A DNA stretch of 64,000 bases from Flavobacterium xinjiangense (lineage in GTDB: Bacteria; Bacteroidota; Bacteroidia; Flavobacteriales; Flavobacteriaceae), in NCBI RefSeq assembly GCF_900142885.1, contig NZ_FRCL01000010.1, forward strand, positions 83,940 to 147,939. Direction: 5' to 3'. The position numbers were made by a program, and so were the translations under genes. This document shows, piece after piece, positions 18,847-27,327 of this stretch. The notes under the pieces are model-generated. The model had not been told where the DNA came from and did no database searches. It was given only the letters and a program-made list of their open reading frames with translations. How positions within the stretch are numbered: the stretch's first letter is position 1; the number at the start of each line of letters is the position of its first letter.

Positions 18847-19845
18847 ATGAAAGCAAAACAAATAGTATTAGCATCAAGACCAAAAGGATCCCCCACTCTT
18901 AACAATTTCAGGTCAGAAACTGTGGATGTGGCTGAACTAAAAAATGGCGAAGTTTTATTAGAAGGAATGTATTATTCCGTTGATCCTTACATGCGAGGCC
19001 GAATGAATGATGCAAAATCTTACAGTCCTCCTTTTGATTTAGATCAGCCTATAAATGGTGGTGTGATCGCAAAAGTATTGGAAAGTAAATCTGATATTCT
19101 AAAAGCGGGTGATATCGTTTTGGGAATGTTACCCTGGAAAGAAACATGTACTGCTTCAGAAAAAGATTTAAAAAAAATTGATACTTCTATTGCACCAGCT
19201 AGCTATTATTTAGGTGTTTTAGGGATGACAGGACTTACCGCTTATTTTGGTTTAATGAATATTTGTAAACCAAAAAAAGGAGAAACAGTTGTCATATCAG
19301 GCGCTGCCGGAGCTGTGGGAGTTGTGGTAGGACAAATAGCAAAAATTCAAGGATGTCGGGTTATTGGAATAGCCGGTTCTGATGAGAAAACTAAATTATT
19401 AAAAACCGAATTCGGCTTTGATGAAACCATCAATTACAAGACTACAAAAGACATGAGTAAAGCAATTGGAATGTTGTGTCCAAATGGTGTAGATATTTAT
19501 TTTGATAATGTAGGTGGCGAAATCTCTGATGCGGTTATAGCAAATATAAATTTTAATGCAAGAATCGCATTGTGCGGACAAATTGCTTTGTACAATAGCA
19601 CTGACACTCCCATGGGACCCCGTTTACAGCCAATGTTATTAACCAGAAGTGTGCTGATGCAAGGTTTTATCATAGGTAATTTTAAAAACGAGTTTCCAGA
19701 AGGTATCAAGCATTTAGCCCAATGGGTGAAAGATGGAAAAATAAAATTTACTGAAACAATCGAAAATGGCTTTGATAATTTGCCTAAAGCATTGCTGGGA
19801 TTGTTTAAAGGCGAGAACACAGGCAAAATGATTGTTAAAGCTTAA
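18847..19845 (+). CDS. NADP-dependent oxidoreductase (medium-chain, CurA/LTB4DH-like)
   Basis: 332 residues from the ATG at 18847. A GTG 21 bases earlier is also in frame, but the family normally begins as MKAKQIVLASRPKG. It is a zinc-free medium-chain dehydrogenase/reductase: SVDPYMRGRM in the catalytic domain, then VVISGAAGAVGVVVGQIAK as the NADP-binding loop and VDIYFDNVGGE later. Relatives reduce activated double bonds of enones such as curcumin, 15-oxo-prostaglandins or lipid-peroxidation enals. With the aldehyde dehydrogenase just upstream and Dps just downstream, clearing reactive carbonyls is a reasonable inferred job. Confidence 0.87.
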   Translation: MKAKQIVLASRPKGSPTLNNFRSETVDVAELKNGEVLLEGMYYSVDPYMRGRMNDAKSYSPPFDLDQPINGGVIAKVLESKSDILKAGDIVLGMLPWKETCTASEKDLKKIDTSIAPASYYLGVLGMTGLTAYFGLMNICKPKKGETVVISGAAGAVGVVVGQIAKIQGCRVIGIAGSDEKTKLLKTEFGFDETINYKTTKDMSKAIGMLCPNGVDIYFDNVGGEISDAVIANINFNARIALCGQIALYNSTDTPMGPRLQPMLLTRSVLMQGFIIGNFKNEFPEGIKHLAQWVKDGKIKFTETIENGFDNLPKALLGLFKGENTGKMIVKA

Positions 19846-19882
19846 ATAAATATAAAAAAAAACAAAATAAAAACAAAGAATT

Positions 19883-20356
19883 ATGAAACCACAAATTGGA
19901 ATTACAGAAAGTCATTTACAAAAAAGCAATGCATTTCTTTCGTCTATTTTAGCTAATGAAATGACATTATATGTTAAATTAAGAAAATTTCATTGGAATG
20001 TTTCTGGTGAGAATTTTATGGAACTGCACAAATTATTTGAAGGTCAATACAAACAATTGGAAGAAGCGATTGACGAAGTTGCGGAACGAATCAGCAAACT
20101 TGGAGGAAAAACTATTGGTACAATGAAAGAGTTCTCTGAACTGACCATCCTCAAAGAATCGCCAAATCATTACCCTTCCAATAAAGAAATGAAAAAAGAA
20201 CTGTTAGACGATCATGAAACCCTGATTGTACAATTGCGAAAAGATATTGATATCTGTGCTGAGGAAAATAAAGATGCAGGTACTGCAGATTTCATGACTG
20301 GATTAATGGAGCAACATGAGACAATGGCATGGGTATTAAGGAGATATTTAAGCTAA
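19883..20356 (+). CDS. dps: Dps-family DNA-protecting ferritin
   Basis: 157 residues, typical Dps length. The dinuclear ferroxidase site between subunits can be read: His37 in KFHWNVSG, His49 in ELHKLFEG, Asp64 and Glu68 in AIDEVAER, with Glu53 at the position of a usual Asp. A dodecamer of this family oxidises Fe(II) with hydrogen peroxide and stores iron, protecting DNA. It lies 37 bp after the oxidoreductase in the same direction, within the operon started by promoter site 5. Confidence 0.95.
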   Translation: MKPQIGITESHLQKSNAFLSSILANEMTLYVKLRKFHWNVSGENFMELHKLFEGQYKQLEEAIDEVAERISKLGGKTIGTMKEFSELTILKESPNHYPSNKEMKKELLDDHETLIVQLRKDIDICAEENKDAGTADFMTGLMEQHETMAWVLRRYLS

Positions 20357-20384
20357 ATTTAGCTTTTATAAATTTTGTCCTAAA

Positions 20385-20552
20385 ATGGAAATATCAGAAA
20401 ACATTTTGCAAATCGTTTCCAAAAGTAATTGCAGAGTTTGTAAGATAAGCTCCTCAAGAGTTCTTGATGAATCTAAACTAATCACTGAAATGGACTTTGA
20501 AAAAGATGATTTGGAGATCTTAAATGACACTATCACAGTTGAATTTTCTTGA
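20385..20552 (+). CDS. Possible tiny protein, acyl-carrier-protein-like tail
   Basis: A 55-residue frame starting at ATG 20385, 28 bp after dps in the same direction, ends with TGA at 20550-20552. Its second half (ITEMDFEKDDLEILNDTITV) has the spacing of the acyl carrier protein helix II region, but Asp replaces the phosphopantetheine Ser, and the protein ends before helices III and IV. It contains two Cys in CRVCK. It may be a real small protein, a remnant, or chance. The A-rich leader before the ATG supports translation. Confidence 0.4.
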   Translation: MEISENILQIVSKSNCRVCKISSSRVLDESKLITEMDFEKDDLEILNDTITVEFS

Positions 20553-20690
20553 AAAAGCTTTTTCACCTAATGATTCATACATAGAAAGTAATATTGTATT
20601 GAAGGAAGTAATTCGATATTAAACAAATGGTCAGTCGAATTATTAGCGACTATAATAAATAATAAGTTGAGATTTTTTTTGGTTTGGATT

Positions 20691-20720
20691 AAGAGGGCTG
20701 TTGGTATCAACAGCCCTTTT
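20691..20720 (+). terminator. Rho-independent terminator of the DUF892-dps operon
   Basis: Perfect 9-bp stem GGGCTGTTG / CAACAGCCC with a 4-base loop, followed by T4. The 402-bp region 20553-20954 contains this hairpin and promoter site 6, and nothing else that I recognise. Confidence 0.85.
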
Positions 20721-20818
20721 ATAGTTAAAATAATTGCAACTGTTATACACACTTGCTCCAATCACTATTGTAAAGAATCAAAAAATTCTTCTCTATTTTC
20801 TTTTTGAGTTGAAAAATA

Positions 20819-20883
20819 TGTGAATTATATAAATCTATCGCAAAGTTATATAACATTTTTAATCCACAAATAGCTGAACTTTA
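20819..20883 (+). promoter_or_regulatory. Stress-island promoter site 6
   Basis: TGTGAATtatATAAA at 20819-20833, 15 bases, TATAAC at 20849-20854, 25 bases, TTTA at 20880-20883. It precedes the ATG at 20955 by 71 bp. Confidence 0.8.
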
Positions 20884-20954
20884 AACTGTTGCAATTCAAA
20901 AATTGTAAATGGTTGTTTATGATTTCATATTTATCACATTTTTAAAATAAAGTT

Positions 20955-21335
20955 ATGAAAACGAGAAAAAGACTAGGCATTTGGATGGATCATTCTATTG
21001 CGCATTTAATGGAATTTACCAATAAGCATTTTGAAATCAAAACCATTGAATCAAAATTACATGATGTAAAAGAAGAAACTTTGCCTAAAAGCGAAAGTCT
21101 AATGCACAATAAAAAGAAACGCCTTCTTTTAGACTATTATAAGAAACTAAGTGAGGCAATTAAGGATTATGAACAGGTAATACTCTTTGGTCCTACTAAT
21201 GCTAAAATTGAATTTTTTGATATTATAAGCGAGGACATTCGTTTTCTCAAAATAAAATTCGAAATAAAAAATACCGATAAAATGACGCAGAACCAGCAGC
21301 ATGCATTTGTAAAAGAATACTTTTCAGAAGCATAA
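20955..21335 (+). CDS. Hypothetical protein, possibly eRF1/host-attachment-like fold
   Basis: 126 residues, soluble. It opens with KRLGIWMDHSIAHLMEF, a strand-turn-strand pattern seen in small proteins annotated as translational machinery or host-attachment-like (baeRF-type) proteins, followed by a lysine-rich helix and a hydrophobic strand (YEQVILFGPT) and ends with a VKEYF helix. The family link is tentative and the function unknown. A regulon-type promoter lies upstream, and a small membrane-protein gene follows after 43 bp, so they likely form one unit. Confidence 0.75.
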   Translation: MKTRKRLGIWMDHSIAHLMEFTNKHFEIKTIESKLHDVKEETLPKSESLMHNKKKRLLLDYYKKLSEAIKDYEQVILFGPTNAKIEFFDIISEDIRFLKIKFEIKNTDKMTQNQQHAFVKEYFSEA

Positions 21336-21378
21336 TTAGATTAAAAAATAACTGATAACCACTATAAAAAATAAAAAC

Positions 21379-21597
21379 ATGCAATTAAAAAATTTAGGAA
21401 TAGGAATGGTCATAATAGGAATAGTTATGATGGCATATACTGGGTTCAACTATGTAACTACTGAAAAAGTGGTTGATTTTGGCCCTATTCAAGTAAACAA
21501 AGAGGTAAACCATCCTATAAACTGGTCCCCTATAGCTGGAATTATATTGGCTGTGGGAGGTATTGTTCTTATTGTAACAAGTAAAAAAACTGCTTAA
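21379..21597 (+). CDS. Small membrane protein (DUF3185-like)
   Basis: 72 residues with two membrane helices (about 5-25 and 49-67) joined by a polar loop containing VDFGPIQVNKEVNHPINW. This layout matches the DUF3185-type small membrane proteins, which have no known function. It is the second gene of the unit starting at 20955 and is organised like the 64-residue protein at 14841. Confidence 0.8.
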   Translation: MQLKNLGIGMVIIGIVMMAYTGFNYVTTEKVVDFGPIQVNKEVNHPINWSPIAGIILAVGGIVLIVTSKKTA

Positions 21598-21632
21598 GAA
21601 ATGTTTTATTATTAGAATTTATCTATTGAATC

Positions 21633-21697
21633 TGTGAATAATACAACATTTAACAAAAGTTATATAAAAAATTAAAATTAAATCTTACGGATATTTG
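21633..21697 (+). promoter_or_regulatory. Stress-island promoter site 7 (before lipid transporter operon)
   Basis: TGTGAATaatACAAC at 21633-21647, 15 bases, TATAAA at 21663-21668, 25 bases, TTTG at 21694-21697. The predicted leader to the permease start at 21843 is about 140 bases, longer than for most other sites. Confidence 0.85.
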
Positions 21698-21842
21698 CAC
21701 GCTGTTATTTAGCTGTACAAAATATAAAAATACATTGAAGAGCACTAAACACTGTAGTTTTTACAGTTTTTGGCAACGTATTTTAAACTATTATATTGTG
21801 TAATATCAATAATAAATTAAACTAACCTAATAAATATAGATT

Positions 21843-22601
21843 TTGATTATTTATTTAAAAAATATTTTTGACGATGTTGGTAAAGTTTCGCTTTTTGCGA
21901 TTCGCTTTTTCAAAGAAGTTTTAAAACCGCCCTATGAATTCAAAGAGTTTATTAAGCAATGTTACGTAATTGGTTATAAATCTTTGCCATTAGTGGCCAT
22001 TACAGGCTTTATTATGGGATTAGTACTTACACTTCAATCTAGACCTACTTTAGCAAAATTTGGTGCAGAATCCTGGTTGCCGGGAATGGTTGCGCTTTCT
22101 CTAATTAGAGAGATTGCTCCTGTAATCACAGCCTTAATTTGCGCGGGGAAAGTTTCCTCTGGGATTGGTGCCGAATTAGGTTCCATGAAAGTTACCGAAC
22201 AAATTGATGCTATGGAGGTAGCTGCTATCAATCCTTTTAAATATCTGGTAGTGACAAGAATTCTAGCCACTACACTTATGATTCCTGTTTTAGTAATATT
22301 TGCAGATGCAATTGGAATGTTGGGAGGATTTATTGGTGTGAATATGCATGGTGACATTAACCTAACCCGTTATATTTCTCAAGTGTTTGAATCATTAGCA
22401 TTTTTAGATATTGTACCAGCAACCATTAAAACATTTTTCTTTGGTTTTTTTATCGGAATGATTGGCTGTTATAAAGGATTTACTGCAGCGAATGGGACTG
22501 AAAGTGTTGGACTGGCGGCAAACTCCGCGGTTGTGACCGCCTCATTAACGATATTCATTATTGATATGATGGCAGTTCAAATAACTGATTTATTCTTCTA
22601 A
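21843..22601 (+). CDS. mlaE: MlaE-family ABC transporter permease
   Basis: 252 residues with about five membrane helices; the family signature is visible in TGFIMGLVLTLQSRP, LIREIAPVITALICAGKVSSGIGAELGSMKVTEQIDAMEV and the later GCYKGF turn. MlaE permeases are the inner-membrane part of MCE-type systems that move phospholipids between inner and outer membranes. The start is TTG at 21843: an in-frame stop lies at 21837-21839 and no ATG occurs at a sensible position. It is followed with one base of spacing by the ATPase and then by the MCE protein, a complete permease-ATPase-MlaD core without MlaB or MlaC nearby. Confidence 0.9.
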   Translation: MIIYLKNIFDDVGKVSLFAIRFFKEVLKPPYEFKEFIKQCYVIGYKSLPLVAITGFIMGLVLTLQSRPTLAKFGAESWLPGMVALSLIREIAPVITALICAGKVSSGIGAELGSMKVTEQIDAMEVAAINPFKYLVVTRILATTLMIPVLVIFADAIGMLGGFIGVNMHGDINLTRYISQVFESLAFLDIVPATIKTFFFGFFIGMIGCYKGFTAANGTESVGLAANSAVVTASLTIFIIDMMAVQITDLFF

Positions 22602-22602
22602 T

Positions 22603-23379
22603 ATGATACAAGAGAAAAAAAATATAGATGCTCCTGCCCTATCATATAATAAAGCTTCAATAATAGAAATTGTAGACCTACATAAAACCTTTGGAAAAAA
22701 CGAGGTACTCAAAGGAGTCAACTTAGTTGTAAATAAGGGAGAAAACTTAGTAATCTTAGGGAAATCCGGATCTGGGAAATCAATAACTATTAAATGTTTA
22801 GTTGGGCTTGTTGTCGCGGATAAAGGAGAAATAAAAGTTTTTGACACGGATATAACTAAACTGGATAATAATCAGCTGAATGAAATAAGGGTCAGAATTG
22901 GGTTTCTTTTTCAAAATGCTGCTTTGTATGACTCGATGAGCGTTCGGGAGAACCTTGGTTTTACATTGAAAAGACATGTAACGGATTTATCACCTGAAGA
23001 ACTGGAAGCTGAAATATTAGCAGTCCTGGAAAGTGTTGGCTTGGCTGATGCAATTGATAAAATGCCGTCAGAATTATCAGGTGGTATGCGTAAAAGAATT
23101 GGACTTGCACGTACGCTTATCCTTAAACCTGAAATAGTGCTTTATGATGAACCTACAACAGGACTAGACACAATAACATCAAGGGAAATAAGCGAATTAA
23201 TACTGGACATACAGAAAAAAAACAAAACGTCTTCTATCATTATTACTCATGATATGGCGTGTGCAAAACACACAGCTGACCGATTGATTATTCTAAAAGA
23301 TGGGGTAATTCATGCTGAAGGCAGTTATGAAGAATTAGAGAAAAGCGACGACGAATGGGTACGTTCTTTTTTTATTTAA
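22603..23379 (+). CDS. mlaF: MlaF-like ABC transporter ATP-binding protein
   Basis: 258 residues. Walker A is GKSGSGKS (53-60), the Q-loop is in FLFQNAALYDSM, the signature is LSGGM (158-162), and Walker B ends at Asp182-Glu183 followed by PTTGLD. The FQNAALYDSMSV stretch is typical of MlaF/Mkl ATPases. It powers the lipid transporter formed with the permease just upstream and the MCE protein just downstream. The start lies one base after the permease stop, indicating coupled translation. Confidence 0.92.
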   Translation: MIQEKKNIDAPALSYNKASIIEIVDLHKTFGKNEVLKGVNLVVNKGENLVILGKSGSGKSITIKCLVGLVVADKGEIKVFDTDITKLDNNQLNEIRVRIGFLFQNAALYDSMSVRENLGFTLKRHVTDLSPEELEAEILAVLESVGLADAIDKMPSELSGGMRKRIGLARTLILKPEIVLYDEPTTGLDTITSREISELILDIQKKNKTSSIIITHDMACAKHTADRLIILKDGVIHAEGSYEELEKSDDEWVRSFFI

Positions 23380-23409
23380 ACATTAAAATAATAATAAAAA
23401 ATATAAATT

Positions 23410-24294
23410 ATGAATAAAGAATCTGGGTTCCAATGGAAATTGGGAATGTTTGTAATAATTGGATTAGTCCTGTTTATTAGTACTATCTATTTTATTGGAA
23501 AGCAACAAAATCTTTTCGGTTCAACATTTAATTTAAAGTCTAATTTCAAAAGCGTAAGCGGTCTTGAGATAGGAAACAATGTGCGTTTTGCCGGAATCAA
23601 TATTGGTACAGTGAGTGATATTCAGCTAAAAACAGATTCCTCAGTGGTGGTTGTCTTTTTAATTAAAGATGAGGTACGAAAGTTTATTAAAACTGATGCT
23701 ACGGCAAGTATTGGTTCAGACGGACTAATGGGAGATAAAGTATTAACTATCTCTCCTGGAGTTGCCTCTAATAAAATTGTTGAGGACAATGACGTTATTG
23801 CTTCAAAAATACCAATAGACATGGAAGATGTGATGGGTAGCGTTAAAAAAAGCGTAGATAATGCCGGTATAATTACGGCACAACTTGCTCAATTTACCTA
23901 CAACATGAACAATGGAAATGGAACTTTATCAAAATTAATGACGGATAAAGAGATGGCTGGCAGTATAAAAAAATCACTTCTGAATCTTGAAACAAGTTCC
24001 AATGCTTTTTCTTCCTTTACCACTAAAATGAATACCGGAAAAGGTGCGTTATCCAAATTAGTGACTGATGAAAAAATGGGAAGAATGGTAGATTCTACCA
24101 TGAATAATATTCAAGTTACCACCAAAGGATTTACCGAAATTACGGAAGCTGCAAAACATAATTTTTTATTGAGAGGTTATTTTAAGAAAAAAGAAAAAGC
24201 CGAAGATAAAAAACAGGAAGAGTTAGACAATCAAGAAGAAGCAGAACTGAAAAAGGCTATGAAGAAGGCAGAAGACAGTATCTCTAAAAAGTAA
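23410..24294 (+). CDS. mlaD: MlaD/MCE-domain lipid-binding protein
   Basis: 294 residues. One N-terminal membrane anchor (about 12-29) is followed by an MCE domain (about 37-115) with SGLEIGNNVRFAGINIGTV and SDGLMGDKVLTISPG, then a helical region and a lysine/glutamate-rich tail. MCE proteins form hexameric rings that carry lipids across the periplasm. It lies 30 bp after the ATPase gene. The long C-terminal helical and charged part goes beyond a minimal MlaD and may bridge to other envelope components. Confidence 0.9.
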   Translation: MNKESGFQWKLGMFVIIGLVLFISTIYFIGKQQNLFGSTFNLKSNFKSVSGLEIGNNVRFAGINIGTVSDIQLKTDSSVVVVFLIKDEVRKFIKTDATASIGSDGLMGDKVLTISPGVASNKIVEDNDVIASKIPIDMEDVMGSVKKSVDNAGIITAQLAQFTYNMNNGNGTLSKLMTDKEMAGSIKKSLLNLETSSNAFSSFTTKMNTGKGALSKLVTDEKMGRMVDSTMNNIQVTTKGFTEITEAAKHNFLLRGYFKKKEKAEDKKQEELDNQEEAELKKAMKKAEDSISKK

Positions 24295-24345
24295 TCTAGT
24301 AAAATAAGATTTCCCAGAAAAAGCAACATTAAAAATCAAGCTGTT

Positions 24346-25017
24346 ATGGAAAAATATATAGTGAAAATAAAATATATAAAAAATGTCACTCATGATGTGT
24401 TACAAATTGTAACCACTAAGCCGGATATTTATAGCTTTTCACCTGGACAAGCCACAGAGTTATCAATTAATAAAGCTGGGTGGAAAAGTAAAAAAAGGCC
24501 TTTTACTTTCACTAGCCTGCCGCAGGATAGCGATCTGGAATTCACCATAAAAACATACCCGTCGCACGAAGGAGTCACCAATGAACTTTTAAAATTAAAA
24601 AAAGACGATGAGTTAATTTTACATGAAGTATTTGGTTATATTTCATACAAAGGCGAAGGTATCTTTATCGCTGGAGGAGCAGGTGTTACCCCCTTTATAT
24701 CCATTTTTAGGCATCTTAAATCGATAAATAAAATTGGGAATAATAAACTTATTTTTGCTAATAAAACTAAAGAGGATATAATACTAGAAGGTGAATTTAA
24801 AGAATTGTTGGGCAATAATTTCATTAATATTCTATCACAGGAAAAACGTGTTGGATATGAATATGGCCAGATTGATGAAAAATTCATTAAAAACAACCAA
24901 AAAGGGACGAATGAATTATTTTACATCTGTGGACCTCCACCCATGATGGAAGCAATAGAAAAGTATTTATTAGTTCTAAATGTCAAAGAAGACCGTATTA
25001 TAAAGGAAAAATTTTGA
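24346..25017 (+). CDS. Ferredoxin-NADP reductase-family flavoprotein
   Basis: 223 residues, a minimal FNR module. The FAD-binding beta-barrel contains KKRPFTFTSLP (flavin phosphate/ring motif RxFT). The NAD(P) domain begins with GIFIAGGAGVTPFISIFRHL, continues with a LIFANKTKEDI strand, and ends with the CGPPPMMEAI motif. There is no 2Fe-2S ferredoxin domain, so electrons must go to a separate partner. It lies 51 bp after the MCE gene in the same direction, probably the last gene of the lipid-transport operon; a role in lipid desaturation or redox homeostasis would be inference. Confidence 0.88.
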   Translation: MEKYIVKIKYIKNVTHDVLQIVTTKPDIYSFSPGQATELSINKAGWKSKKRPFTFTSLPQDSDLEFTIKTYPSHEGVTNELLKLKKDDELILHEVFGYISYKGEGIFIAGGAGVTPFISIFRHLKSINKIGNNKLIFANKTKEDIILEGEFKELLGNNFINILSQEKRVGYEYGQIDEKFIKNNQKGTNELFYICGPPPMMEAIEKYLLVLNVKEDRIIKEKF

Positions 25018-25054
25018 TATGTGGGAAAAGTGTCAAATCCCTGCTATTTTAATG

Positions 25055-25119
25055 TGTGAATCCTACAACTTAATACTATAGTTATGTAACACATCGTTTT
25101 ACTGTTGCCATTACCTTTA
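25055..25119 (+). promoter_or_regulatory. Stress-island promoter site 8 (before DUF4382 lipoprotein)
   Basis: TGTGAATcctACAAC at 25055-25069, 15 bases, TGTAAC at 25085-25090, 25 bases, TTTA at 25116-25119 (TACCTTTA). It lies 43 bp before the ATG at 25163. Confidence 0.85.
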
Positions 25120-25162
25120 CTAAATACTATAAAGTATTTTATAACGATAAAAACAATCGAAA

Positions 25163-25930
25163 ATGAAAAAAATGAAAATTATTCTATCTTTCATCGTATT
25201 AGGGATTATTATGATTTCTTGCAATAGCAACGATGATACAGCTTCAAGTTATCCTTACGCTGTAAAAATGACTGATGCTCCAGGACCATACCAAAAAGTA
25301 AATATTGATTTACAAGGGGTAGAAATAACTGGAGATGCTGGAGAAACAGTAACATTGAATGTTCGCAAAGGAATATACAATCTACTTGATTTTACTAACG
25401 GTGCAAGTACACTTATTGCTACTGATACACTACAAGTTTCTAAAGTTGCACAAATTAGACTTATACTTGGAACAAATAATACGGTAGTTGTTGATAATGT
25501 AAGTTATCCTTTGAGTACGCCAAGCGCTGATCAATCAGGACTAAAACTGCAAGTACACCAAACACTTGAACAAGGTATTTTGTATAGTGTCTTACTTGAT
25601 TTTGATGCTAACAAATCAATTGTGAATACAGGAAACGGAACGTATAAATTGAAACCGGTTATTAGAACAATTGAAGCTGCTATAAGTGGAAATATAAAAG
25701 GTAAAATTACACCTGTCGGTTCTTTGGCTGTAGTTACAGCTGTTGATGTTCTTACAAGTTTATCCTATTCAACAAACGTAAATGCAAGCGGTGATTTTTT
25801 AGTTATGGGACTTCCTTCAGGGACTTACAATGTAACTATTACCCCTGTTTTACCTTTATTGCCTATAACAAAAAGTACTATCGTAGTGACCACGGGTAAT
25901 ACAACTGACATAGGAACAACTGCATTTTAA
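25163..25930 (+). CDS. DUF4382 lipoprotein with C-terminal carboxypeptidase-regulatory-like domain
   Basis: 255 residues. The signal peptide ends at a lipobox with Cys20 (IMISC). Residues about 30-165 match DUF4382: VKMTDAPGPYQKVNIDLQGVEI, NLLDFTNG and QIRLILG strands, KLQVHQTLEQG. Residues about 175-250 form a beta-sandwich like carboxypeptidase regulatory domains (SGNIKGKITP, DFLVMGLPSGTYNVTI). The protein is presumably anchored in the outer membrane; function unknown. It has its own regulon-type promoter and a terminator. Confidence 0.88.
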   Translation: MKKMKIILSFIVLGIIMISCNSNDDTASSYPYAVKMTDAPGPYQKVNIDLQGVEITGDAGETVTLNVRKGIYNLLDFTNGASTLIATDTLQVSKVAQIRLILGTNNTVVVDNVSYPLSTPSADQSGLKLQVHQTLEQGILYSVLLDFDANKSIVNTGNGTYKLKPVIRTIEAAISGNIKGKITPVGSLAVVTAVDVLTSLSYSTNVNASGDFLVMGLPSGTYNVTITPVLPLLPITKSTIVVTTGNTTDIGTTAF

Positions 25931-25955
25931 AAAGCATAAATAGATCTGTTACATT

Positions 25956-25994
25956 AAACACTTAATTTTTTTTATAAATTGAGTGTTTTTTTTT
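25956..25994 (+). terminator. Rho-independent terminator after DUF4382 gene
   Basis: Thirteen-base stem AAACACTTAATTT / AAATTGAGTGTTT with one G-T wobble and a short loop, then a T-tract. Confidence 0.88.
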
Positions 25995-26092
25995 ATCATA
26001 AAACATTCTAAAATGAGATACTTTTTAAATTAAAAAACACAACGTCCTCAAATTATAAAAACAGTCCATTCAAAAAACAAAAACTAATTATT

Positions 26093-26293
26093 ATGAAAAC
26101 TGAAACTGAAATCGAAGATGCAATTCTTAAAATCACAATGAAAATCAAAACTGACTATCCAGAATTATCTAAATACTTGGAAGAAATGCCTACCACCATT
26201 CCCGACGTCAAAAATCCTGAAATAAATATTAAAATTTTACAAGATTACTATAATTCTTTGGAATCATTGTTAAAAAAATATACGTTAAAATAA
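26093..26293 (+). CDS. Small helical hypothetical protein
   Basis: 66 residues, charged and mainly helical, with a proline-containing turn (EEMPTTIPDVKNPEINIK) between two helices. I do not recognise the family. The A-rich leader and codon pattern look genuine. It lacks the shared promoter that most neighbours have, and no clear -7 box was seen. A role in stress tolerance is suggested only by neighbourhood. Confidence 0.65.
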   Translation: MKTETEIEDAILKITMKIKTDYPELSKYLEEMPTTIPDVKNPEINIKILQDYYNSLESLLKKYTLK

Positions 26294-26411
26294 TACCATT
26301 ATAAATCATAAATAATTACTTTTATTTTTTTTAGAACCAAGTATAATGTAAGAGTGAATTTAAAATTTACTTATTCTTGTTTTTATAATTTTGAAATTAA
26401 ACTTAAAATTC

Positions 26412-26813
26412 ATGATTAAAATTTATAGTCATTTAGAAAGTGTTTTTGAAAAACTCACTTCTGTAGCAACAAGTATTCTCGGTAATTCAATTACATTTAT
26501 TATTGCTTTAGCTTTAGTGTTATTCTGGTGGGCCAACAGTTTTTTTGCCACACGAGATTTACATCAAATTATTGGAGATATTATTTTTGGAACCACTTTT
26601 TTAAGTTTATTCATCATTCAAAAATCATTTAATAAATTTTCAGCCTCATTACATTTGAAAATTAATGAGCTAGTTTCCTCCCACGATACAGCTAGTAATA
26701 CGGTACTGAATGTTGAAGCGAAAACAGAACGTGAAATAACAGAACTTTCTAAAGAGTATAGCGAACTTGCTGAAAAAATTAGTGATCTTAACGATGAAAT
26801 TGAAGCTAAATAA
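26412..26813 (+). CDS. Low-affinity iron permease-family membrane protein
   Basis: 133 residues from the ATG at 26412; an upstream in-frame TTG at 26391 is unlikely. It has two membrane helices (about 20-40 and 55-75) with the family pattern: FEKLTSVATSILGNS, WWANSFFATRD, GTTFLSLFIIQKSFNK and a KINELVSSHDTASN stretch corresponding to the usual KLDELI region. A C-terminal coiled coil follows. The family is named after yeast Fet4, but bacterial members are short and their transport activity is unproven. It stands between a small hypothetical gene and the CsbD gene, in a run of stress genes. Confidence 0.8.
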   Translation: MIKIYSHLESVFEKLTSVATSILGNSITFIIALALVLFWWANSFFATRDLHQIIGDIIFGTTFLSLFIIQKSFNKFSASLHLKINELVSSHDTASNTVLNVEAKTEREITELSKEYSELAEKISDLNDEIEAK

Positions 26814-26852
26814 TTTATTTTTTATGCTAAAAAAAACAGTTCATTAGCAATG

Positions 26853-26917
26853 TGTGAAATATATAAGTTTTGAGTTAAATTCTATAAGCCAAATCATGTA
26901 CCAATCATCGAACTTTG
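26853..26917 (+). promoter_or_regulatory. Stress-island promoter site 9 (before CsbD gene)
   Basis: TGTGAAAtatATAAG at 26853-26867, 15 bases, TATAAG at 26883-26888, 25 bases, TTTG at 26914-26917 (GAACTTTG). It lies 40 bp before the ATG at 26958. Confidence 0.8.
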
Positions 26918-26957
26918 TAGAATCATGAACACTTTTTCATGGTATAAATAAATCAAA

Positions 26958-27143
26958 ATGAAAGCGGAAGAATCAAAAGGGAATTGGGACGAACAAAAAG
27001 ATAAATTAAAACAAAAGTTCGCTGCATTGACTGATAATGATATGTTGTTTAAGGAAGGTACAAAAGACGAACTGATTACAAAACTTCAACAAAAACTGGG
27101 AAAAACTAAAGAAGAATTACTCAAAATCATTGAAGGACTTTAA
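26958..27143 (+). CDS. CsbD-family general stress protein
   Basis: 61 residues, matching the Bacteroidetes form of CsbD: KGNWDEQKDKLKQKFAALTDND at the start and KLQQKLGKTKEELLKIIE at the end. It is a small soluble helical protein. CsbD is sigma-B controlled in Bacillus, and the family marks general stress responses in many bacteria; the molecular function is unknown. Its own regulon-type promoter supports that role here. Confidence 0.85.
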   Translation: MKAEESKGNWDEQKDKLKQKFAALTDNDMLFKEGTKDELITKLQQKLGKTKEELLKIIEGL

Positions 27144-27327
27144 ATAAATTTCAAAATAATCGGTTTTAACATTTACCTCTATATATTTACTTTTTTAATT
27201 ATTACAATCACTACTCCAGTTTTATCAGCAACCAAATTAACTTCCTTTAAAAGTTTTAGTTTAAATTGAAATACCCTATTACTAAATCCGTTTTTTACTT
27301 CAAAAAATAAATGCTAAAGTTTAGACA

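Noticed and set aside
26363..26416. A twelfth stress-type promoter before the iron-permease-like gene (AGTGAAT near 26363, TTATAA further on)
   Set aside because: The right element is off by one base, and the 25-base spacer would place the -7 box inside the coding region after the ATG at 26412.
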